Source of the DNA: Nitrosospira sp. 56-18
Lineage (GTDB): Bacteria > Pseudomonadota > Gammaproteobacteria > Burkholderiales > Nitrosomonadaceae
Assembly: GCA_001899235.1 (NCBI GenBank)
Contig: MKVR01000053.1
Span: forward strand, 61,869 to 125,868
Direction: 5' to 3'
DNA: 64,000 nt
The position numbers were made by a program, and so were the translations under genes. A model generated the notes under the pieces. That model had not been told where the DNA came from, did not search any database, and worked only from the letters and a program-made list of their open reading frames with translations. The stretch's first letter is position 1; each line of letters starts with the position of its first letter. Positions 57,604 through 64,000 of the stretch are shown here, in pieces.

Positions 57604-59115
57604 TCACGGGTGGCGATTTCCTTCCTTAGTTCGGGCGATCAGAAATTGCGTGAGCAGCGGTACCGGACGGCCCGTCGCGCCTTTTTCCTTGCCTGATTTC
57701 CAGGCTGTTCCCGCTATGTCCAGATGGGCCCATCGATATTTGCCGGTAAAACGCGATAGAAAGCAGGCAGCGGTTATGGTGCCAGCGGCGCGTCCACCGA
57801 TGTTCGCCATGTCGGCGAAGTTGCTTTTCAATTGTTCCTGATAGTCGTCCCATAGAGGCAGCCGCCATGCCGGATCAGATGCCTGCCTGGATGCCAGCAG
57901 CAATTCCTCCGCCAGTTCATCATCATTGCTCAGCAGTCCGGATGCGACGTGGCCAAGTGCGATGACACAGGCGCCGGTAAGGGTGGCGATATCGATCACC
58001 ACCTGGGGTTCATAGCGCTGCGCATAGGCGAGCGCGTCGCACAGGATCAGGCGGCCTTCTGCATCGGTATTGAGTATTTCTATGGTTTGCCCCGACATGC
58101 TGGTGACCACGTCGCCGGGCTTGGTGGCGTTTCCGCCGGGCATGTTCTCGGTAGTGGGAATGATGCCCACGACATTGATTGCCAGACGCATCTGCGCGAT
58201 TGCGGCAATTGTGCCGAGCACGCTTGCAGCGCCGCACATGTCGTATTTCATTTCATCCATTTCCGCAGCTGGTTTCAGCGAAATACCGCCCGTGTCAAAA
58301 GTAATTCCTTTTCCCACCAGCACGACCGGTTTTTCTTTCTTTGCGCCTCCCCAATATTCCAGCGAGATCAGTTTGGCCGGCTGGCGGCTTCCCTGCGCCA
58401 CCGCAAGCAACGCACCCATGCCGAGCTTTTCCATATCCCTTTGCTCCAGAACAGTGACCTTGAGCTTGTGGTTTTTTGCAATGGTCACGGCCTGCTTGGC
58501 CAGATAGGCTGGAGTGCAAATGTTTGGCGCGAGATTGCCGAGATCTTTCGCCAGGTCGATTCCTTCGGAGATGGCGAAAGCCTGCTGCAGGGCGCTCTCC
58601 TGTGCGGCAACGCTTTCATGGTCGAGACTGGAGGCTGCCAACACGAGCTTGCGCAGCCTCGATCCGGTTTCATCGATCTTGGTTTTAAGGCGGTTGAAGC
58701 GGTAACCGTTTTCCTGCGCCAGTATTACCGTCTGGGAAATCTTCCAGGCGGCATTGCGATTTTCCACGGGTATGTCCGTCAGGAACAGCATGGCGTCTTC
58801 CGCGCCCGTCTTGCTCAGGCCCTGGAACGCACCGCGGATGACGTCGCGATAGATCTTGTCATCGAGTTTCGTTTCCTTGCCGAGCCCGACCAGCAGCAGC
58901 CGCTCGCACTGCGTACCGGGTACGTTGTGCAGCACCAGCGTTGACCCGGCCTTCCCATCAAAATCGCCCCGGCCGAGAATGTTGTCTATGTATCCTTTTG
59001 CAGCTTTGTTCATCGCTCCCGCTGGTGGCGTCAGTTCGCCTGGTTCAAACACGCCCACGACAATGCAGGAGCTGCGTTGTTTTTCCGGGTTTCCTTTTTT
59101 TATGCTAAATTTCAC
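57604..59115 (-). CDS. pepA: Leucyl (cytosol) aminopeptidase
   Basis: GTG 59115, preceded by AAGGAG at 6 nt, gives 503 residues (MKFSIKKGNPEKQ); the frame continues upstream but without a better start. The metal site is intact: LVGKGITFDTGGISLKPAAE near residue 270 and the signature NTDAEGRLILCDAL near residue 350. It is an M17 hexameric zinc/manganese exopeptidase; homologues also bind DNA in recombination. Confidence 0.95.
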   Translation of the reverse strand: MKFSIKKGNPEKQRSSCIVVGVFEPGELTPPAGAMNKAAKGYIDNILGRGDFDGKAGSTLVLHNVPGTQCERLLLVGLGKETKLDDKIYRDVIRGAFQGLSKTGAEDAMLFLTDIPVENRNAAWKISQTVILAQENGYRFNRLKTKIDETGSRLRKLVLAASSLDHESVAAQESALQQAFAISEGIDLAKDLGNLAPNICTPAYLAKQAVTIAKNHKLKVTVLEQRDMEKLGMGALLAVAQGSRQPAKLISLEYWGGAKKEKPVVLVGKGITFDTGGISLKPAAEMDEMKYDMCGAASVLGTIAAIAQMRLAINVVGIIPTTENMPGGNATKPGDVVTSMSGQTIEILNTDAEGRLILCDALAYAQRYEPQVVIDIATLTGACVIALGHVASGLLSNDDELAEELLLASRQASDPAWRLPLWDDYQEQLKSNFADMANIGGRAAGTITAACFLSRFTGKYRWAHLDIAGTAWKSGKEKGATGRPVPLLTQFLIARTKEGNRHP

Positions 59116-59173
59116 TGTCCGCTCCTTGATTCCTGGTGGCCGATAATGGAAATGGATCAACTGGCTCAAGCTT

Positions 59174-59248
59174 GGGGAAGTCCTGAACAAGTCCTCACCG
59201 GCGCGATGGCGGAGGCTTGGACGGTAGAGACTTGTTCAGGGCTTCCCC
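59174..59248. repeat. Short 75-bp palindromic element with 20-bp inverted ends
   Basis: GGGGAAGTCCTGAACAAGTC (59174-59193) and GACTTGTTCAGGGCTTCCCC (59229-59248) match at 19 of 20 positions as inverted repeats. The motif belongs to the GGAAGCGCTGAACAAATCCT family. It lies between pepA and the ogt gene and would form a long hairpin in RNA. Confidence 0.75.
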
Positions 59249-59382
59249 AGGAGGATTATCGCTGTTCTGTTTGCATAAAGTCAAAGTGCCAGGCATTGAG
59301 AAATCTCCAATAAATCCTCGCCATGTTGCCGTCGCACTACCAGAGGCTTCAACAAGGATGTGATGAGCAGAAAGGAGTCCCA

Positions 59383-59865
59383 TTGAAAGTAAAGCCGGAG
59401 GATGATCATCAGGCCAGGCTTCCTACGCCATTTGCGGTACTCGGTATTCGCATCGATGAAGATTGGGTAACGGATATCGAGTACCTGCCGCTGGATACGT
59501 CGCCGATGGGGCCGCGAGGAGCGCTCGCGAAGGAGGTGTGCGCTCAGTTGTCGGCCTACGTGCGCGACCCGCGTTTCGTATTCGACTTATCGCTCCATAT
59601 TGGAGGCACCCTTCATCAGCGCCGGGTATGGCGCGCCATTGAAGCCATACCCAGCGGTACAACGCGAAGTTATGCGGATATTGCTGCGGAGCTGAAATCG
59701 GCTCCGCGTGCAGTGGGGCAAGCGTGTGGTGCAAACCGGCTGCCCATCGTCATTCCTTGCCACCGCGTCATTGCGAAGAATGGCGGACTCGGGGGTTTTA
59801 TGAATGCGAGCGATGGGATGCCTCTTTCCATCAAGCAGTGGCTTCTGAATCATGAGCTTGGCTGA
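59383..59865 (+). CDS. ogt: Methylated-DNA-protein cysteine methyltransferase
   Basis: TTG 59383 has AAAGGAG 5 nt upstream and gives 160 residues, typical of Ogt; an ATG at 59323 would add 20 residues without a ribosome-binding site. The active site PCHRV has Cys126, within ANRLPIVIPCHRVIAKNGGL. The helix-turn-helix-like region TTRSYADIAAEL precedes it. It repairs O6-alkylguanine. It overlaps xerD by 14 bp. Confidence 0.92.
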   Translation: MKVKPEDDHQARLPTPFAVLGIRIDEDWVTDIEYLPLDTSPMGPRGALAKEVCAQLSAYVRDPRFVFDLSLHIGGTLHQRRVWRAIEAIPSGTTRSYADIAAELKSAPRAVGQACGANRLPIVIPCHRVIAKNGGLGGFMNASDGMPLSIKQWLLNHELG

Positions 59866-60763
59866 GTCTGATTCGCGCCTGCTGGATGCTTTTTTCGACG
59901 CGCTATGGCTGGAGGATGGTCTTTCCCCGAATACGCTGGAGAGCTATCGCAGCGACCTGACCCAGTTCGGGGCATGGTTTGTGAAACGGAATCCGGCCGA
60001 TGGCTCCCTGGCAGCGGTGACGCGCGCCGATCTGCTCGAGTTTCTTGCCCACAGGGTTTCGGGCAGGATCAAGGCCAGCACTACCAGCCGGGAACTTTCG
60101 AGCCTGAGGCGGTTTTACGGTTTCCTGTTGCGCCAGGGGCGGATTCAGACCGATCCCAGCCTTAATATCGACATGCCAAGACTTTCCCGTCATCTGCCAG
60201 TCAGTCTGACGGAGACGGAGGTTGAAGCATTGCTCAATGCGCCGGATATAACACAACCCCTGGGTTTGCGCGACCGGACGATGCTGGAGATGCTTTATGC
60301 CAGCGGGCTGCGGGTGTCCGAATTGGTCAATCTGGAGGTCGGGCAAGTAAATCTTAACGCTGGGGTGGTACGGGTCCTGGGCAAGGGAGGTAAAGAGCGA
60401 CTGGCGCCATTGGGCGAGGAAGCGATGGAATGGATCGCCGCCTATGCCGGGGATATCCGGTCTGGTCTGTTGGGAGGAAAAACCAGCAATGCCTTGTTCG
60501 TGACTTCTCGCGGCTGCTCCATGACACGCCAGGCCTTCTGGCATCTGATCAAGCGGCATGCCGCCTCCGCGGGCATCAGCCGAGACATGTCCCCTCATAC
60601 GCTTCGCCATGCCTTTGCTACCCATTTGCTCAACCACGGCGCGGATCTGCGGGTGGTGCAAATGCTGCTCGGGCATGCGGATATTTCCACTACTCAGATA
60701 TATACGCACGTGGCGCGCGAGCGGCTCAAACAGATTCATGCTATGCATCATCCACGGGGATGA
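59852..60763 (+). CDS. xerD: Tyrosine recombinase XerD
   Basis: A 303-residue recombinase with an N-terminal SAM-like domain (LSPNTLESYRSDL) and the catalytic set: Arg in SGLRVSELV near residue 153, HTLRHAFATHLL near residue 249 and Tyr284 in DISTTQIYTHV. It resolves chromosome dimers at dif with XerC. The overlap with ogt indicates co-expression. Confidence 0.94.
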   Translation: MSLAESDSRLLDAFFDALWLEDGLSPNTLESYRSDLTQFGAWFVKRNPADGSLAAVTRADLLEFLAHRVSGRIKASTTSRELSSLRRFYGFLLRQGRIQTDPSLNIDMPRLSRHLPVSLTETEVEALLNAPDITQPLGLRDRTMLEMLYASGLRVSELVNLEVGQVNLNAGVVRVLGKGGKERLAPLGEEAMEWIAAYAGDIRSGLLGGKTSNALFVTSRGCSMTRQAFWHLIKRHAASAGISRDMSPHTLRHAFATHLLNHGADLRVVQMLLGHADISTTQIYTHVARERLKQIHAMHHPRG

Positions 60764-60922
60764 TGGAAACGGGGTGGGATGGATGAGCTGTTGTCGATCC
60801 TGCAAATGGGGATAACTGGAAAGTGCAAAGTAGAAAGTGGAAAGTATATAGGAGAGGGTTTTGGTGTCGTGCGATCATTGCCCGGGATGACTTATAGTAA
60901 GCCTTACAACAGGGGAGGACCC

Positions 60923-61612
60923 ATGCGTAGACAATCTTCAGTAGTTGTTTATACAGTAGCCGCAGCGCTAGTGCTGGGCGGGTGTGCCGCGACACCTGAA
61001 ATGCAGAGCAGCAGGACGAGAGATACCGCCATTGGCGCAGGGATCGGTGCGGGCACGGGCGCAATAATTGGCGCTATCGCAGGGAAGGGAACAGGCGCGG
61101 CCATCGGCGCGGCCGCGGGTGCCGGATTGGGCGCCATTGCAGGAAACGTCTGGTCCCGGCGAATGGAGCAGCAGAAACAGGAAATGGAGCAGGCGACCGC
61201 GGGAACAGGCGTGAAGGTGGCCAAGACTTCGGATAACCGCCTGAAGCTGGACGTCCCGAGCGATATTTCTTTTGATAAGGGGAGCGCTGAAATCAGGCCG
61301 GATTTCCGGTCGATACTGGATAATTTTGCGCAAAGCCTCACGGCCAATCCGGGCACCCAGGTATCCATCATCGGCCATACCGACAGTTCCGGCACCGATG
61401 CGATAAATTTGCCGCTTTCCCTCAGCCGGGCGTCGAAAACACGCGATTACCTGGTGAGCCGGGGTGTGTCGACCTATCGCATCAACATCGATGGGCGCGG
61501 CTCCGCCGAACCGATTGTTGCAAACGATACGCCGGCGCACATGGCTCAAAACCGGCGCGTTGAAATTTTCGTTGCGGAGCAGGCAGCACCCCAGCAGGCA
61601 GCGCCCCAATAA
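60923..61612 (+). CDS. OmpA-family lipoprotein (YiaD-like)
   Basis: ATG 60923, after GGGAGG, gives 229 residues. A lipobox VLGGCAAT at residues 17-24 marks a lipoprotein. A glycine-rich segment (AIGAGIGAGTGAIIGAIAGK) follows, then an OmpA C-terminal peptidoglycan-binding domain: DISFDKGSAEIRPDF near residue 115 and GHTDSSGTDAINLPLSLSRA near residue 151. It should anchor the outer membrane to the cell wall. The tail repeats AAPQQ twice. Confidence 0.92.
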   Translation: MRRQSSVVVYTVAAALVLGGCAATPEMQSSRTRDTAIGAGIGAGTGAIIGAIAGKGTGAAIGAAAGAGLGAIAGNVWSRRMEQQKQEMEQATAGTGVKVAKTSDNRLKLDVPSDISFDKGSAEIRPDFRSILDNFAQSLTANPGTQVSIIGHTDSSGTDAINLPLSLSRASKTRDYLVSRGVSTYRINIDGRGSAEPIVANDTPAHMAQNRRVEIFVAEQAAPQQAAPQ

Positions 61613-61631
61613 GGCTAGTCCTCTGCCGATG

Positions 61632-62078
61632 TCACGAATCGGAAATCGAGTCCCGCACCGGTATGCGCCATATGAAGAACGTCAAAACGATGCCCAGCAC
61701 GGCGAGCATCACCTGAAGCCATAGGGTGGGCATGACCAGAATGGATGAGCCGAATGACAGCGCCATTAGCACGTACACCCAGCGTTTGACCTCCCGCCGG
61801 ATGCTGCGATGGGCTGTCCATTCGCGTATGATCGGGCCGGCGATGCGATTGGCCAGCAGCTTGTCGTGGAATCGTTTCGAGCTTTTCGCAAAGCAGGCGG
61901 CAGCGAGCAGCAAAAAGGGAGTGGTCGGCAATACCGGCAGCAACGCCCCAGCCACCGCCAGAGCGAGCGCTGCGAAGCCGGCCGCGAGGTAGAAGGAGCG
62001 CATGAGGCGGGAATCGTGCAAGCGAACGGATGCCGGTTCCTGCGCTTCATTTATTTCTTTATTCACTTGCTCCGGCAT
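61632..62078 (-). CDS. YbaN/DUF454 family membrane protein
   Basis: Start at MPEQVNKEINEAQ (62078) gives 148 residues. The DUF454 core is clear: GALLPVLPTTPFLLLAAACF near residue 41 and RSIRREVKRWVYVLMALSF near residue 92, with about four membrane helices. Function of the family is unknown. It is convergent with the OmpA-family gene. Confidence 0.9.
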   Translation of the reverse strand: MPEQVNKEINEAQEPASVRLHDSRLMRSFYLAAGFAALALAVAGALLPVLPTTPFLLLAAACFAKSSKRFHDKLLANRIAGPIIREWTAHRSIRREVKRWVYVLMALSFGSSILVMPTLWLQVMLAVLGIVLTFFIWRIPVRDSISDS

Positions 62079-62297
62079 GGGTTTGATTCCGGTTGAAATC
62101 GGCGTTGTCGTTATCGGGTTGCTGCCGCCGGCGTGGGAGTACCGTTGGGGTAGCCTGCTGCCGCTTCGGGCTGTAATGGGTATAATACCGGGATACGGGG
62201 AACGGATGATACCGAATGGGCCGGGTGAGCCGGAGACCATGGCGGTAAAGCAGGATGTGAAACGGCTGCGAGGCCGGTTTCAGAACCACCGGACTTA

Positions 62298-62558
62298 GGG
62301 AAGCGCTGAATAATCTCCGCTGGCGCGGCGGCTTTGCGGGATGGGATGCGCGAAAGGCGGCGACGCGAATGGTGCGGCCGCGCAGGGCGGAGCAGTTTCT
62401 TCCAGAGGAAGATGCGACCCCGTAGCGGGTTGTTGGCACCCCAACAGTACTTTGGCGCGGTCTGGCATCATAGTTCAACTACGACCTGCGTCGCGCGCCT
62501 TATGATCATCCCGATTTTACCGGCAACGCGCTCAACGAGGATTTGTTCGGCGCTTCCT
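62298..62558. mobile_element. 261-bp element with inverted GGAAGCGC ends
   Basis: It begins GGGAAGCGCTGAATAATCTC and ends, reversed, GGAAGCGCCGAACAAATCCT. The right half is shared, inverted, with 15852-16100. No open frame of note. It looks like a small non-autonomous element lying between the YbaN gene and the FKBP gene. Confidence 0.7.
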
Positions 62559-62635
62559 TAATTTAACCGGGCTTGTCCGGCGCAAATCGCAGTCGCTGCG
62601 GCCGCGAGCAACATTAATCAACATTCGAGGTAGCC

Positions 62636-63100
62636 ATGTCTAGAGCAAGCAAGCTGATCAATCTGGTGGCAGTGATATTGAGCGTGATTCTGCTGCCTGC
62701 CGAAGCTTTTTCCGAAACTGCGCAAGGAGCGAACAAGGTGACTGAACTGATAAAAAAGGATACAAAAATCGGTACCGGGGAGGAGGCAATCATTGGGAAA
62801 ACGGTAGAGGTTCACTATACCGGTTGGCTTTATGATCCCAGCGCGGCTGATAAAAAAGGCGTAAAATTCGACAGTTCAAGGGACCGCGGATCGCCTTTTT
62901 TCTTTCTGCTCGGAGCGGGGCGAGTCATTAAAGGCTGGGACAAAGGGGTCACAGGCATGAAAGTGGGCGGACAGCGTACCTTGATCATGCCGCCCGAGAT
63001 GGCTTATGGGGCCCGAGGCGCGGGTAACGTCATACCGCCGAATGCCGCCCTGATTTTTGATGTCGAGCTGCTTGGGCTCAAGCCAGGCCCTACCCATTAA
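62636..63100 (+). CDS. FKBP-type peptidyl-prolyl cis-trans isomerase, exported
   Basis: A 154-residue protein with a signal peptide (LINLVAVILSVILLPAEAFS) and one FKBP domain: VEVHYTGWLYDP near residue 58, FDSSRDRGSPFFFLLGAGRV near residue 80 and IKGWDKGVTGMKVGGQRTL near residue 100. It should help fold proteins in the periplasm. Its stop is followed at once by a GGAAGCGC repeat end. Confidence 0.93.
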   Translation: MSRASKLINLVAVILSVILLPAEAFSETAQGANKVTELIKKDTKIGTGEEAIIGKTVEVHYTGWLYDPSAADKKGVKFDSSRDRGSPFFFLLGAGRVIKGWDKGVTGMKVGGQRTLIMPPEMAYGARGAGNVIPPNAALIFDVELLGLKPGPTH

Positions 63101-63126
63101 GGAAGCGCTGAACAAGTCTCCGCTGG
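63101..63126 (+). repeat. Dispersed repeat end motif, isolated copy
   Basis: GGAAGCGCTGAACAAGTCTC followed by CGCTGG, directly after the FKBP stop codon. It matches the left end of 62298-62558. No matching right end is seen before the tRNA genes, and the remaining 225 bp hold no gene. Confidence 0.6.
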
Positions 63127-63351
63127 TTCGCAGTTCGTGATGAGGCATGAGTTTGCTGCATGGCGGAAATCACCCGGCTCGCACAGCCATAATTTTTTCC
63201 TTGCTTCCATCCATTCCTGGAATCAATGCCACTGTTTCGTTGCGCCAGCTTCCCGTCGATGTGTCGCGAGGCATTCTGTCTTTCCTGCAAGTAACCCTAA
63301 AATCCTCGTTGACTTGCGGGATTAAACCCTTCACAATTAGAGGTTTCGTTT

Positions 63352-63436
<85 letters not shown>

Positions 63437-63608
63437 GACAGTAGCAGAAATTTTATTGGAAACAGCAGAGTTGGCCGGTTTCTCGCGGTAAATGCGGTGG
63501 GAGCGCTTTCCTGCTCGATCCGAGATGCCGGACAAGGATGCTGGGAAGATGCAGCGACGATCCAGTGGAAGGTGATTGTTTTGCTTTGATCCAAAGCGAT
63601 TCCCAGAA

Positions 63609-63682
63609 GCGGGTGTAGCTCAATGGTAGAGCAGAAGCCTTCCAAGCTTACGACGAGGGTTCGATTCCCTTCACCCGCTCCA
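63609..63682 (+). tRNA. tRNA-Gly (TCC)
   Basis: A 74-nt tRNA: acceptor GCGGGTG pairs with CACCCGC, anticodon loop CTTCCAA gives TCC, T arm GGGTTCGATTCCC, with encoded CCA. Confidence 0.96.
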
Positions 63683-63792
63683 ACTGATTCCAGGCATCGA
63701 GTTTGAAGGAAAGTAAAAGATCCCCGGAAAGTTATTGCAAGTTTCTGCGGGACTGGTTTTTGCAAAGGCATTTTTGGCAGAAAGATGCTTGC

Positions 63793-63867
63793 CCATGTAG
63801 CTCAGTGGCAGAGCACTCCCTTGGTAAGGGAGAGGTCGCCAGTTCAATCCTGGCCATGGGCTCCATA
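63793..63867 (+). tRNA. tRNA-Thr (GGT)
   Basis: A 75-nt tRNA: acceptor GCCCATG pairs with CATGGGC, anticodon loop TTGGTAA gives GGT, T arm CCAGTTCAATCCTGG, with encoded CCA. It lies 48 bp before tuf. Confidence 0.96.
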
Positions 63868-63894
63868 GGTATTTAGATGACAAATTGGACGTAA

Positions 63895-64000
<106 letters not shown>

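Overview
The window reads as a chromosomal segment of a chemolithoautotrophic betaproteobacterium, most likely an ammonia oxidiser of the Nitrosospira type. That assignment is inference from the gene set: several inorganic-carbon uptake systems, a full glycogen cycle with two GH57 enzymes, PPi-linked energy enzymes, and a tRNA-Tyr/Gly/Thr-tuf operon. No marker gene inside the window fixes the species. Coding density is high except in the first 16 kb, where long AT-rich spacers separate short operons.

Region 1 (1-15.8 kb) is an inorganic-carbon uptake region with three systems. A leftward operon holds four complex-I-like membrane subunits (one cut by the window edge) around a DabA (DUF2309) protein with its zinc ligands intact. 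Next comes a rightward sbtA-sbtB pair (Na+/bicarbonate symporter plus PII-like partner), then a rightward SulP permease without a STAS domain, paired with a UspA protein. The spacers hold five related copies of a phased box array (TGTGAAG at 0, +22 and +33). Two copies are direct repeats flanking sbtAB and two are inverted copies flanking sulP-usp. An orphan IS630-type helix-turn-helix protein and a GGCT-like protein also lie here.

Region 2 (16-19.5 kb) is housekeeping: rsgA, phhB, an M48 protease and orn. Region 3 (19.5-32.1 kb) is a glycogen cluster: glgP, glgA, glgB, glgC and two different GH57 enzymes. These cover ADP-glucose synthesis, elongation, branching, phosphorolysis and probable transglycosylation. 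Region 4 (32.5-40.4 kb) holds fdxA, an AddB-like/AddA-like helicase-nuclease pair and mltB. Region 5 (40.4-45.3 kb) is a ferric-iron ABC importer (leftward fbpA-fbpB-fbpC) diverging from a small unknown gene across a Fur-box-like palindrome, followed by a YbjQ-family gene. Region 6 (45.4-49.2 kb) holds two SDR enzymes, an AI-2E family permease and a HbpS/GlcG protein. Region 7 (49.2-59.1 kb) runs leftward: pepA, holC, a small unknown gene, valS, adk, a probable PPi-dependent phosphofructokinase and a K+-independent-type H+-pyrophosphatase. The last two form a PPi module, and adk has no ATG, GTG or in-frame upstream start. Region 8 (59.3-64 kb) holds ogt-xerD, an OmpA-family lipoprotein, a YbaN/DUF454 protein, an FKBP isomerase, three tRNAs and the start of tuf.

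Two non-coding repeat families are scattered through the segment. One is a 235-255 bp MITE-like element with 19-bp inverted ends (three full copies, one fragment). The other is built on a GGAAGCGCTGAACAAATCCT end motif. One MITE copy supplies the stop codon of a GH57 gene and another abuts the start codon of fbpC.
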